A stretch of 64,000 nucleotides of DNA from CAZHLD01 sp964533185 (lineage in GTDB: Bacteria > Acidobacteriota > Terriglobia > Acidiferrales > UBA7541), in NCBI GenBank assembly GCA_964533185.1, contig CAZHLD010000004.1, positions 32,327 to 96,326 on the forward strand, in the 5' to 3' direction. A program made the translations under genes and the position numbers. Below the pieces are notes generated by a model that ran no database searches, was not told the DNA's origin, and saw nothing but the letters and a program-made list of their open reading frames with translations. Shown piece after piece: positions 38,306 through 48,364 of this stretch. The first letter of the stretch is position 1; every line of letters starts with the position of its first letter.

Positions 38306-38383
38306 CAACCCTTTTCAATCTTGTTCTTGCTCTTTGCTGACCGCTGAAAGCTGATCGCTTCCCTACACCCTTGCCCCTACTCC

Positions 38384-38680
38384 CTATTTCTTACCCATCC
38401 CCGCCGCCGCTACCGTCAGCCGCGACTTGTATCGGTTGCCCGTGTTCTCATGCAGGATGCCTTTGCCGATGGCCTTATCGATCGCCGCCATCGTCGGACG
38501 CAGCAACTGACCGGCCTCTGTGGCGTTCCCTTGTTCGATCGCCGCGCGCATCCGCTTGATCACTGTGCGCACCCGCGTCCGGTTGGCGCGGTTAATCGCC
38601 GCGCGCACGATCGAGCGCCGCGCCCGCTTCAGTACCGACTTCTTGCGCTTCTTGACCTTCGTTGGCGTACCTTGAGCCAT
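38384..38680 (-). CDS. rpsT: 30S ribosomal protein S20
   Basis: 98 residues, Arg/Lys-rich, with SVLKRARRSIVRAAINRANRTRVRTVIKRM and the ending TGNRYKSRLTVAAAGMGKK typical of S20. AGGGAGCAGG precedes the ATG. It binds 16S rRNA early in 30S assembly. Single gene with its own promoter and terminator. Confidence 0.96.
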   Translation of the reverse strand: MAQGTPTKVKKRKKSVLKRARRSIVRAAINRANRTRVRTVIKRMRAAIEQGNATEAGQLLRPTMAAIDKAIGKGILHENTGNRYKSRLTVAAAGMGKK

Positions 38681-38726
38681 TCCTGCTCCCTCTCAGCTAG
38701 TTTTCCGCAGTGGTTGCGAACCAGCA

Positions 38727-38755
38727 AGCCTATCCGACGCTGTACCCATTGTCAA
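38727..38755 (-). promoter_or_regulatory. Sigma-70-type promoter of rpsT
   Basis: On the minus strand TTGACA (38755-38750), 17 bases, then TAGGCT (38732-38727). The -35 is perfect, the -10 keeps TA...T. About 45 bases before the rpsT ATG. Confidence 0.55.
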
Positions 38756-38828
38756 ACGCGCCTGCCCGTTGCTCTTTCTGTCATTCATCGCCGTTCTGTC
38801 CCTTGCGGCGTGTCTCCCCACCCGCATA

Positions 38829-40358
38829 ATGGGACGGACGCCCTTTCACATGGTTACCACTCTCGCCACCAAGAACGACAAGCGCGACGAGCTTCGCCTT
38901 CTCGTCAACTCCCGCCATCCCCTCATCGCCGTAGAAACCTACGAGGAATCTCGCGTCGAAGAGCTTCTGGCCGAAGTCGCTGCCGAGCTGGACGTCCCCC
39001 TCTTCGTCTGGAGCGTTACCACCGGTCTCGTCCGCCGCGGCACCACGCAGCCCATCTATCAGACCGACCAGCCCGAGCTGGCCCTGGCCAACATCGCCCA
39101 GATCCGCGGCGACGCGCTTTTCCTCCTCAAAGACTTCGCCCGCTATCTCGACCAGGACCGCATCCTCCGTCGCATGCGCGAGCTTGCCCAGAGTTTCCGC
39201 GAGGTCCGCCGCTCCATCATCCTGTCCGGGCCGTTGCTCAAGCTCCCCTCGGAGCTGGGCGACCAGGTTGTTCCCTTCCATCTCGACCTTCCGGATGCTG
39301 GCTTGCTCCTTCCCCTTGTCTTGGAAACCGTAGGAACCCTCCGAAAGCAGCACTCTCTCAAGGTCGAGCTCGATGCCGCCGGCATGCGCCAGCTCGCGCA
39401 GAATCTCATCGGCCTCACCCTCGACGAAGCTCGCCGCACGCTCACGCGTTGCCTGCTCGCGCGCAACCGCGCCGACCAGGCCGTGCTCAACGAAGTGCTC
39501 GACGCCAAGCGCGACGCCCTCCGCGAAGAAGGCGTCCTCGAATACGTCAAGACCGGCCCTACCTTCGCCGACGTCGCCGGCCTCAGCAATCTCAAAGAGT
39601 GGCTCCGCCAGCGCCGCGGCGCCCTCACCCCCGAAGGCCGCAAGTTCGGTCTCGAGCCGCCCAAGGGCATCCTGATCACCGGCGTGCAGGGCTGCGGCAA
39701 AAGCCTGGCCGCCAAAGCCGTCGCCGCCGAATGGGGCCTCGAACTCGCCAGGCTCGACGCCGGCTCCATCTACGACAAATTCATTGGCGAATCCGAAAAG
39801 CGTTTCCGCAAAGCCCTCGAAGCCGCTGAGCAGCTTGCTCCCATCGTCCTCTGGATCGACGAAATCGAAAAAGGTTTCGCCAGCTCCACCGCCAGCGCCG
39901 ACGTCGACGCCGGCCTCTCTCAGCGCATCCTGGCCACCTTTCTCACCTGGCTGCAGGACCGCCAGTCCGGCGTCTTCATTGCCGCTACCTCCAACAACAT
40001 TTCCGCGCTCCCGCCCGAGCTTCTCCGCAAAGGCCGCTTCGACGAAATCTTCTTCGTGGACCTTCCTGACCCCGCCTCGCGCGCCGAGCTTTTCCGCATT
40101 CATCTCGAGCGCCGCGGCCGCGACGCCGCATCTTTCGACCTCGAAAAACTTGCTGCCTCCAGCGACGGTTTCTCCGGCGCCGAAATCGAGCAGTCCATCG
40201 TCAGCGGCCTTTACTCTGCCTTCGCTCAACAGCAGCAGCTCTCCACGGATATCCTCCTCGCGGAACTCCGCGCAACCCGACCGCTCTCTGTCACCCGCGC
40301 CGAAGACATCGCCGCCCTTCGCGCCTGGGCCCGCGACCGCGCCGTTTCCGCCATGTAG
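38829..40358 (+). CDS. Ycf46-like AAA-family ATPase
   Basis: 509 residues from ATG 38829 (ATG 38850 also possible). Residues 1-230 form the DUF-type N-terminal region of Ycf46 proteins; the AAA domain follows with P-loop GVQGCGKS near 283, Walker B LWIDEIEKGF near 342, and AATSN plus the FDEIFFVDLPD sensor region near 400. Function of this family is unsettled; roles in carbon-concentrating regulation have been proposed in cyanobacteria. A TTG start at 38769 would add a lipoprotein-like leader but is probably chance. Confidence 0.82.
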   Translation: MGRTPFHMVTTLATKNDKRDELRLLVNSRHPLIAVETYEESRVEELLAEVAAELDVPLFVWSVTTGLVRRGTTQPIYQTDQPELALANIAQIRGDALFLLKDFARYLDQDRILRRMRELAQSFREVRRSIILSGPLLKLPSELGDQVVPFHLDLPDAGLLLPLVLETVGTLRKQHSLKVELDAAGMRQLAQNLIGLTLDEARRTLTRCLLARNRADQAVLNEVLDAKRDALREEGVLEYVKTGPTFADVAGLSNLKEWLRQRRGALTPEGRKFGLEPPKGILITGVQGCGKSLAAKAVAAEWGLELARLDAGSIYDKFIGESEKRFRKALEAAEQLAPIVLWIDEIEKGFASSTASADVDAGLSQRILATFLTWLQDRQSGVFIAATSNNISALPPELLRKGRFDEIFFVDLPDPASRAELFRIHLERRGRDAASFDLEKLAASSDGFSGAEIEQSIVSGLYSAFAQQQQLSTDILLAELRATRPLSVTRAEDIAALRAWARDRAVSAM

Positions 40359-40539
40359 TGCCGGATCGCAAACCCGGGACTTCCTTCTTTCTGTCTTTCA
40401 TCCTCCTATAACATATTGCATTGTAGGCACTTACATCGCACCCCTTGACCCCCGCACCCTCCTCCGCTACCCTATTACCCAGCCAAGGGTCTCGTTTGGA
40501 GGTTTCCAAACCGCCCCTGTTCGTCCGGGGCCCAACTCA

Positions 40540-41526
<987 letters not shown>

Positions 41527-41539
41527 CGTTTCCACAGCC

Positions 41540-42007
41540 ATGATCATCAACCGACAGCGTCGCGTACCCGTTGCCACCCGGCCCTTGACCGACTTTCTCG
41601 GCCGCGTCCGCTCGGCCCTGCGCCTCAGTGACCGCGACCTTACCGTTTGCCTCGTCAGCGACGCTTCCATCGCTAGCCTTAACCGCGAATTCCGCGGCAA
41701 GCCCGGTCCCACCGACGTTCTCTCTTTCCCCGCCAACGGCCACGCCGCCCTAAGACGCGCCCGCCTCTCTTCTTCCTCTCCCTCCTTTACCTCCTCTCCC
41801 TCCTCTACTTCCTATTTGGGCGATATCGCCATCTCCCCCGAGGCCGCCCGCCGCAATGCCGCCCGCTTCGGCCGCACTCTCCCGCAGGAGCTTCGCGTTC
41901 TCATGCTCCACGGCGTCCTGCACCTGCTCGGCTACGACCACGAAACCGACCGCGGCCGCATGGATCGCGTCGAGCGTCGCCTCCGCGCCGAGTTGGGTCT
42001 GAGGTAG
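41540..42007 (+). CDS. ybeY: Endoribonuclease YbeY
   Basis: 155 residues. Metal site HGVLHLLGYDH (H-x3-H-x5-H) near 125 and the conserved PTDVLSFP near 57 and LGDIAIS near 90. YbeY matures rRNA and works with PhoH-linked pathways. Between the last two motifs there is an extra Ser-rich stretch encoded by an almost pure pyrimidine tract (about 41763-41816), absent from typical YbeY. Follows phoH and precedes the corC-like gene by 3 bases. Confidence 0.92.
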   Translation: MIINRQRRVPVATRPLTDFLGRVRSALRLSDRDLTVCLVSDASIASLNREFRGKPGPTDVLSFPANGHAALRRARLSSSSPSFTSSPSSTSYLGDIAISPEAARRNAARFGRTLPQELRVLMLHGVLHLLGYDHETDRGRMDRVERRLRAELGLR

Positions 42008-42010
42008 CCG

Positions 42011-43285
42011 ATGCCGGTCCTCCTCTACAGCATCGCCGTCGTTGCCCTGGGCGCCTTCCTCGCCGTCTTTTCTTATCTCGACCGCATCTACCGCGAGCTC
42101 GGCCGCGTTGCCGTCGGTCGCCTCCACGCCAATCTCGACGTCTTCGAAGCCGAAATCGAGCCGCGTCTTGGCATGGACCGCCGCCGCGCCGCCATCACCT
42201 TCAACCTGCTCGCGCATCTTTGGCTGGTTTTCGTCGCGGTCGTCACTGCCCGCGGCGTCCTCTTTTTTGTTTTCTCCTCCGCCGAAGCGCTGGCCCAGCT
42301 TCTCGTTTTCCTCACCGTCGAAGTGCTTCTGGCCATGCACTTCATCCCCTACCTGCTCATCACCCGCACCAGCGGACGCTGGCTGCGCCACCTCATTCTT
42401 CCCATTCGCATCACCGTCAAACTCATCTGGCCGCTCCGCGCCGCCCTCGAAGGTCTTATCACCCTGGCGCATCTTTCCGAAGACGAGCCGCCCAACGCCG
42501 CTCAGGCTCAGCAGGAGGGCATCGAGCAGCTCGTCGAAGCCGCCGAAGAAGAAGGCTTCCTCAAGCGCGACCAGGCCGAGCTCATCGAGCAGGTCGTCGA
42601 ATTCTCTGACAAGCGCGTCCGCGACGTCATGACTCCTCGCCCCGACGTCGTCGCCATCCCCGCCTCCCACACCATCGAGCAGCTCCGCCGCCTGCTCGTT
42701 GACACCAAGTTCTCCCGCATCCCCGTTTACGACGGCTCGCTCGACGAAATCATCGGCATCGCCTTCGCCCGCGATCTTCTCCAGGTTCCCGACCGCGAGC
42801 TCGCCTGGCGCACGGTGCGCGAGATCATGCGCCCCGCCCTGTTCGTCCCTGAAACCAAGCTCGGCTCACAGCTCCTCAAAGACATGCAGCAGCGCAACCA
42901 GCAGATGGCCATTGTCATTGACGAGTACGGCTCCGTCGCCGGCTTGGTCACAGTGGAAGACCTGATCGAGGAAATCGTCGGCGAAATTGGCGAAGAAGAT
43001 CGCACCCCTGCCCCCGACGTCGTCCGCGAATCCGACGGCAGCCTGGTCATGCGCGGCAGCGTCTCTCTCGAAAAACTTCAGGAGCTCTTCGGCATCGAAT
43101 TGCCCCCAGACCGCGCCGAAGACGCCACCACCGTCGCCGGCCTGCTCAATTCCATCGCCGGCCACGTTCCCGCGCCCGGAGAGAAGTACGACTTCGATGG
43201 CCTTCGCTTCGAAGTCCTCGAAGCCAACCAGCGCAAAGTTCTCCGCCTCCGCGCCCGCCGCCAGGCCGCCGCCCTCCCCGCCTGA
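42011..43285 (+). CDS. HlyC/CorC-family (CNNM) transporter
   Basis: 424 residues: DUF21 membrane domain (residues 1-135), a CBS pair (about 200-325, with RDVMTPRPDVVAIP and the second repeat MRPALFVPETKLG) and a CorC/HlyC C-terminal domain (SLVMRGSVSLEKLQELFGIELP near 350). Members export or regulate Mg2+/Co2+. The phoH-ybeY-corC order matches known operons. Confidence 0.88.
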   Translation: MPVLLYSIAVVALGAFLAVFSYLDRIYRELGRVAVGRLHANLDVFEAEIEPRLGMDRRRAAITFNLLAHLWLVFVAVVTARGVLFFVFSSAEALAQLLVFLTVEVLLAMHFIPYLLITRTSGRWLRHLILPIRITVKLIWPLRAALEGLITLAHLSEDEPPNAAQAQQEGIEQLVEAAEEEGFLKRDQAELIEQVVEFSDKRVRDVMTPRPDVVAIPASHTIEQLRRLLVDTKFSRIPVYDGSLDEIIGIAFARDLLQVPDRELAWRTVREIMRPALFVPETKLGSQLLKDMQQRNQQMAIVIDEYGSVAGLVTVEDLIEEIVGEIGEEDRTPAPDVVRESDGSLVMRGSVSLEKLQELFGIELPPDRAEDATTVAGLLNSIAGHVPAPGEKYDFDGLRFEVLEANQRKVLRLRARRQAAALPA

Positions 43286-43400
43286 GTAGGACAGGCTTTA
43301 GCCGGTCCTCATTCTCTGCATCTGTCCTTCCGGCGTTGGTGGCAGAGGCATTCCTGCCTGTGCCCCTCGCCGCCGCGCACCACCCTGCTCCCGTGCTAGC

Positions 43401-45254
43401 ATGTCGCGCTCGATGCTCGCTCTCCGCCAATTCGCTCGGGCCGTTATCCCCGCGTCGCAGCCTCCCCTCAACCGCCGCGACCTCCCCTGGCTCCTTCTCC
43501 TCCTCGCCGTCTTCGTCCTCGCCCTGGCCGTCTCTTGGCAGCGCTGGGGCGATCCACTGATCGACCACGGCCGGGAGATGAACCTGCCTCTCCGCCTCGC
43601 CGCCGGCGAAACGCTCTACTCCGACGTCCGGTTCATCTACGCCCCGCTCTCCCCCTACTTCAACGCCGGCCTCTGCCGCGCTTTCGGCCCCTCGCTGGGC
43701 CTCCTCTATCTCAACGGCATCCTCACCAGCGTCGGCATCCTCGCACTTCTGTACTCCCTTTCGCGTCGTCTCATGTCTCCTCCGGCCGCAACCCTGGCTC
43801 TTCTCGGCGTGGTCTGGCTCTGTGCCTTCAAGCCCGCCGGCAATTTCGTTTTTCCGTACTCCTTCTCCGCGCTCCACGCCTGCCTGTTGGGCCTGCTCTC
43901 GCTTTCGTGGCTCATCCGTTTCCTCGAAACCGGGGGCCGTCCCGACCTCTTCATCGCCTCCGTCCTTGCCGGTGTCACTCTCCTCACCAAGACTGAATTC
44001 GGTGTTGCCGCCCTCGTCGCTGGAGTTGTTGCCGCCGCGCTCTCTCACTTTTACGGCCGCCTCGCAACTCTCCGCGCCGTGGTCTTCTTTGTCTTTCCGC
44101 CGCTCGCTATCGCCGCCGCCGTCTATTCCTTCATCGCCGCGCGCGTCGGCTGGCACACGCTCACGCGCGAAAGTTTTCTCTTCTTCACCCACCTCCCCGC
44201 GGAACTGGCCTACTTCTACCTGCACAAATTCGGCTTCGACCGCCCGCTCGTCTCCATTGCGCACATGATTCTCGCCCTCTTGCGCCTCGCCGCTCTTGGC
44301 GGAATGATCGCTGCCGCGTCCCTGCTCCTCGCCCGCCGCGGGGCGGGGAAGTCCTCTACGAGCGCCGCTCGCGGCCCTATCCTTCTTCTGGTTATTTCAC
44401 TGCTGGTCTTGCTGGGGGGTGCGTTACTTCAAGGCGAACTCGGCCCCTTCGTCGCTATGCCCCTGATACTTGTCGCGCTGATTCTCGCCGCTTATTCCCA
44501 ACTCCACCATCCCCGCGGCCCACACATCGCAGCAGACCGCCCTGCGCTGATCCTTATCGTTCTTGCCGCCTACGCCCTGGCCTGCCTCGCCCGGGCACTG
44601 CTTCGCGTCCCCAGCGGCGGCGCCTACGGTTCCTACCTGCTTCCTGTCTCCGTCCTTCTATTTGTCTACGTCTGGCTGGAGCTCTTTCCCCGCATCCTCC
44701 AGGACGCACGCGCTTCGCATCTTGCCCGCCGCATCATGGTCGGCGTACTGCTTCTCGCCGTCCTGGCCACGGCATTCAACAACGCTTACAAATACCGCAC
44801 GAAGTTCTCCTTTGTCCTCTCCACGGCGCGGGGCACAATGCGGGTTCCGCCCGACCACGGCATGGCCTTCTCCCAGGCCATCGCCCTCATCGAAGAAAAA
44901 TCAACCCCCGGCGACACGCTCGCCGTCCTGCCCGAAGGCACCGCTCTCAACTTCTTCACCGGCCGCCGCAACCCGCTCCGCGACGAAATCGTCCTCCCCG
45001 GCATCCTCGACTCCTCCGGCGAAGACGCGGCCATCGCCCGTCTCGCGGCGGCCCGCCCGCCACTCATCTTCATCGCCAATCGCGCCACCGAAGAGTTCGG
45101 CCCCAAATCCTTCGGTCTCGACTACAACCGCCGCCTCATGTCCTGGATTGAGCAGCACTACGAGGTCTGCGCCATCCTCGGCCCCGACCCTCGCGCCGAC
45201 ATCCAAATCGGCCACCCCACCTTCTTCTTCCGCGCCTTCTGCCGAACATTTTAA
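43401..45254 (+). CDS. Polytopic membrane glycosyltransferase-like protein (GT39/ArnT-type)
   Basis: 617 residues with about 11 membrane segments after a short cytoplasmic start. An early loop has DHGREMNLPLRL and the DVRFIYAPLSPYFNAGL stretch, resembling the acidic motif of lipid-linked GT-C glycosyltransferases. It probably transfers a sugar from a polyprenyl donor outside the membrane; substrate not known. ATG 43401 lacks a strong ribosome binding site. A GCTGAGGCCCCGAC hairpin follows the stop. Confidence 0.7.
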   Translation: MSRSMLALRQFARAVIPASQPPLNRRDLPWLLLLLAVFVLALAVSWQRWGDPLIDHGREMNLPLRLAAGETLYSDVRFIYAPLSPYFNAGLCRAFGPSLGLLYLNGILTSVGILALLYSLSRRLMSPPAATLALLGVVWLCAFKPAGNFVFPYSFSALHACLLGLLSLSWLIRFLETGGRPDLFIASVLAGVTLLTKTEFGVAALVAGVVAAALSHFYGRLATLRAVVFFVFPPLAIAAAVYSFIAARVGWHTLTRESFLFFTHLPAELAYFYLHKFGFDRPLVSIAHMILALLRLAALGGMIAAASLLLARRGAGKSSTSAARGPILLLVISLLVLLGGALLQGELGPFVAMPLILVALILAAYSQLHHPRGPHIAADRPALILIVLAAYALACLARALLRVPSGGAYGSYLLPVSVLLFVYVWLELFPRILQDARASHLARRIMVGVLLLAVLATAFNNAYKYRTKFSFVLSTARGTMRVPPDHGMAFSQAIALIEEKSTPGDTLAVLPEGTALNFFTGRRNPLRDEIVLPGILDSSGEDAAIARLAAARPPLIFIANRATEEFGPKSFGLDYNRRLMSWIEQHYEVCAILGPDPRADIQIGHPTFFFRAFCRTF

Positions 45255-45290
45255 GGGCCGGCTTCAGCCAGCCCTCTCTTGTCTGGTTAT

Positions 45291-45321
45291 GCTGAGGCCC
45301 CGACTCGGTCGGGGCCTCAGC
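45291..45321. terminator. Hairpin between convergent genes
   Basis: Perfect 14-base stem GCTGAGGCCCCGAC/GTCGGGGCCTCAGC with TCG loop. No T tract follows, so it may be a repeat-type palindrome that acts as a bidirectional stop. A related CCCCGA...TCGGGG hairpin is at 24859 and 61375. Confidence 0.5.
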
Positions 45322-45370
45322 ATCTCAGCGTTTTGCAGGCCGCACCGCGTGCACTGGCAGCGGAGTCCTT

Positions 45371-47212
45371 CTACTTCCTCTTCCCTGCAAACGTCCCATT
45401 CGGTTGGTAAAACACAATCTCCGTCACCGCTCCGGTCGCATCCTTCTTGAACTCCATGCTGAACCCCGCCAGACCTTGTACGTCAAACGTCATCCCCCGC
45501 GCCGGGATCAGCTCCCGCGTCGGCTGCCCGGGCAGGACCAGCAAGAGCGTATCTTCGCCGCGCAGTTGGATCGTCACCGTCTGCGGGCCAAGTTGGTACT
45601 GTCCCGTCAGCGGCTCGAGAAACTGTTTCGTCCGCATCGCCGCATCCGCGCGCCGCGTGAAAACGATCGGCTTCACGTTCGGCTCCAACAGCACCGAGAG
45701 GCTCTCGATGTCTCCCTTCATATTCGTCGTGAAGCTCACCTTCTCCCGCTCCAGCGGGTTCAGCGGGTCTTCCGGCGTCTCAAACGTGTCGTAGTGGAAG
45801 TGCCGCAGCGGTGCCGTAATCCGGTTGAACGTCATCCGCAGCTCGCCTCCGTCCATCTCCACCTTTGCCACGCCGTACCCGGGGTGCTCGTACTCCCCGG
45901 CGTACTCCGCCAGGTCATGCGATGGCCGCGTATTCGGACGCTTCTGCGTGAACCCTTTCTTCTTGGCCTCTTCCTGTGCGGCCTCCTGCTGTTTCTGGTC
46001 GTCCATCAACCGCTGGCTCCACGGCGCCTGCTCCGCGCCCAGCAGCCGGTCCAGCAGGTTGTAGGTCACGATCGTCGGCAGCGGCTGCCCGCCGCGGTTT
46101 GAGAGCACCACCACGCCAATCTTGTCCTGCGGCAGGAAAGTTATCTGCGCGATGAACCCGTCAATCGCCCCGCCGTGCCCCACCATCTTCTTCCCGCGAT
46201 ACGCGCCCACCGTCCACGCCATCCCGTACGCCGTGTGCCCCAACTCCGGCCAGCGCAACGGCCCCTGGATCACCATCTGCGGCATCTGCATCTGCCCTGC
46301 GTTGATCGCCGAGAGCAGTTGCTTGCCGTCCGCCTTGCCCTGGTTCATTTGCATCTTCAGGTACTGCGTCATGTCCTCGATATTGGAATTGATCGACCCT
46401 GCCGGCCCCACGTTGTCAATCACGCGGAACGGCACCTCCGCTATCTCTTCCTTCGCCTTCATGTACGGCTTCGCATAGTCCACACTTTTCTGCGATGCCT
46501 GCACCGACGTGTTCGTGCTCTTCATCCCCAGCGGCACGAACACGCATTGCGCCACCAGCTCTTCCCACGTCGTCCCCGCCAGTTGCCCCGCCAGGTATCC
46601 GGCCGTCATGAACATCAAATTGTTGTACTGGTAGGTCTGCCGCAGGTCCTTGCTCGGCTCGAGGTACCGCAGCCGTTCCACCATTTGCACCCGCGTAAAT
46701 GGCGAGTTGTACCAGAGCGCGTCGTGCCGCGGCAGCCCCGACCGGTGCGTCACCATGTCCCGCGGCGTCAGCCGGTCCGTCGCCGCCTCGTCGTACAAAC
46801 GAAACCCGGTCAGGTACTCCCGCACCGGCCGGTCCCAGTCCAGCTTCCCGTCGTCCACCAGCATCCCCAGCGTCGTCACCGTGAACGACTTCGTGATCGA
46901 CCCAATCGCAAAAATCGTCTGCGGCGTCACCGGCAGGTTGTTCTTCACGTCCCGCTGCCCGTAGCCCTTCGACAAGATCACCGTGTCGCCCTGCACCAAA
47001 CCAATCGCCAGCCCGGGCACCTTCCACTCCTTCATCACCTGCGCCACGTACTCATCAAACCCTTCCAGCGCCTTCGCCGCCGACTGCGCCGGCGCTGCCT
47101 GCGCCTGCGCCGCTGCCGCTGTACCCTGCGCCTGTGCCGCCCCACCCTCCTGCGCCATTGCCCCGCCCAACGCCAGCAGCAGCGCCACCACCACGCTCAT
47201 TACTCGCTTCAT
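45371..47212 (-). CDS. Class C beta-lactamase-like serine hydrolase with DUF3471 domain
   Basis: 613 residues from ATG 47212, start of a signal peptide (MKRVMSVVVALLLALGGAMA). Active-site SITK (Ser-x-x-Lys, near residue 100), the YxN motif YQYNN near 190, and HGG near 360 (MVGHGGAIDG) are all present. The C-terminal 150 residues match DUF3471-type beta-sandwich. Family members cleave peptides, esters or D-amino-acid linkages; beta-lactamase activity is not implied. Upstream is era on the opposite strand. Confidence 0.88.
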   Translation of the reverse strand: MKRVMSVVVALLLALGGAMAQEGGAAQAQGTAAAAQAQAAPAQSAAKALEGFDEYVAQVMKEWKVPGLAIGLVQGDTVILSKGYGQRDVKNNLPVTPQTIFAIGSITKSFTVTTLGMLVDDGKLDWDRPVREYLTGFRLYDEAATDRLTPRDMVTHRSGLPRHDALWYNSPFTRVQMVERLRYLEPSKDLRQTYQYNNLMFMTAGYLAGQLAGTTWEELVAQCVFVPLGMKSTNTSVQASQKSVDYAKPYMKAKEEIAEVPFRVIDNVGPAGSINSNIEDMTQYLKMQMNQGKADGKQLLSAINAGQMQMPQMVIQGPLRWPELGHTAYGMAWTVGAYRGKKMVGHGGAIDGFIAQITFLPQDKIGVVVLSNRGGQPLPTIVTYNLLDRLLGAEQAPWSQRLMDDQKQQEAAQEEAKKKGFTQKRPNTRPSHDLAEYAGEYEHPGYGVAKVEMDGGELRMTFNRITAPLRHFHYDTFETPEDPLNPLEREKVSFTTNMKGDIESLSVLLEPNVKPIVFTRRADAAMRTKQFLEPLTGQYQLGPQTVTIQLRGEDTLLLVLPGQPTRELIPARGMTFDVQGLAGFSMEFKKDATGAVTEIVFYQPNGTFAGKRK

Positions 47213-47423
47213 GCCCTCGCCCACGTCTCCTCCTCCACTCGCTCTCATCGTTCCTATCCTCCCATTTCGCGCCGCAGCCTACCTTTCCTTCCCCCGCCCG
47301 TCAATCTCCGCTCACTGTTTCGGCGGTCTTCTCTTTCCGCTCTCAACTCTTAACTCTCGATTCGCAACTGGCACCTGTCACCTGCCACCTGTCCCCCACC
47401 ACCTGCTATCATGTCGCCCGATC

Positions 47424-48332
47424 ATGCCTTTCAAATCCGGCTTCGTCGCCCTTCTCGGCCGCCCCAACAGCGGCAAATCCACGCTCGTCAATCAACTCGT
47501 CGGCCGCAAAGTCGCCATCGTCTCGCGCCACCCGCAGACCACCCGCAACCGCATCCAGGGCATCGTCAATCGCCCCGACGCCCAGATCGTACTCATTGAC
47601 ACGCCCGGCCTGCACAAGCCCGACTCCCCTCTCGGCCGCCAGATGATGGAAGAAGTCAAAATGGCTCTCGACGGCATCGATGTCCTCGCCGTCCTGCTCG
47701 ATTCCAGCGTGTCTCTCGGCCCCGACGACCGCGCTGCCCTCGAACACGCCCGCCGTTTCCGCGGCCCGCGCTTCCTGCTTCCCAACAAGATTGACCTCAT
47801 TCCCAAGGCCACTCTCCTTCCGCTCATTGACTCTCTCTCCCGCGAGTGCGACTTCGTCGGAATCATCCCCATCTCCGCGCTCACCGGCAACGGCCTGCCC
47901 CTGCTGCTCGACCGTCTCATCGCCCAGCTCCCCGAAGCCCCGCCGTATTTTCCCGCCGATCTTTTCACTGACCAGCCCGAGCGTTTCCTCGCTGCCGAGT
48001 TCCTCCGCGAAAAAGTTCTCGCCACCACGCGCCAGGAAGTCCCCCACGCCGTCGCCGTCCTGGTGGACTCCTTCGAAGAGGGCCCGCGCCTGGTCCGCAT
48101 CCGCGCCACCGTCTACGTCGAGCGCGACGGCCAGAAAGCTATCGTCATTGGCCGCGGCGGCGCAATGCTCAAGAAAATCGGCACCGCCGCCCGCAAAGAG
48201 TTGGAAGAACTGCTTGGCGTGAAGGTCTTCCTGGAGGTTTACGTCAAAGTTCAGCGCAACTGGCGCCAGCGTCCCGCCCTTGTCCGCCAGCTCGACTGGC
48301 GCCGCCAACTCGAACACATGAGCAAGGAATAA
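47424..48332 (+). CDS. era: GTPase Era
   Basis: 302 residues. G1 GRPNSGKST near 12, the G2 region QTTRNRI, G3 DTPG, G4 NKID, then a KH domain with IVIGRGGAMLKKIGTAARKELEELLG near 245. Era binds the 3' end of 16S rRNA in 30S assembly. ATG 47424 is right before the G1 motif. No adjoining rnc or recO. Confidence 0.96.
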   Translation: MPFKSGFVALLGRPNSGKSTLVNQLVGRKVAIVSRHPQTTRNRIQGIVNRPDAQIVLIDTPGLHKPDSPLGRQMMEEVKMALDGIDVLAVLLDSSVSLGPDDRAALEHARRFRGPRFLLPNKIDLIPKATLLPLIDSLSRECDFVGIIPISALTGNGLPLLLDRLIAQLPEAPPYFPADLFTDQPERFLAAEFLREKVLATTRQEVPHAVAVLVDSFEEGPRLVRIRATVYVERDGQKAIVIGRGGAMLKKIGTAARKELEELLGVKVFLEVYVKVQRNWRQRPALVRQLDWRRQLEHMSKE

Positions 48333-48364
48333 TTCCTTTCCGCCCTGGTCCCCACTCCCTCTCT

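Noticed and set aside
38769..38828. Lipoprotein-like leader (LFLSFIAVLSLAAC) at the TTG start of the AAA ATPase
   Set aside because: An AAA protein of this family is cytosolic; the stretch lacks a ribosome binding site and the ATG at 38829 gives a natural N-terminus.
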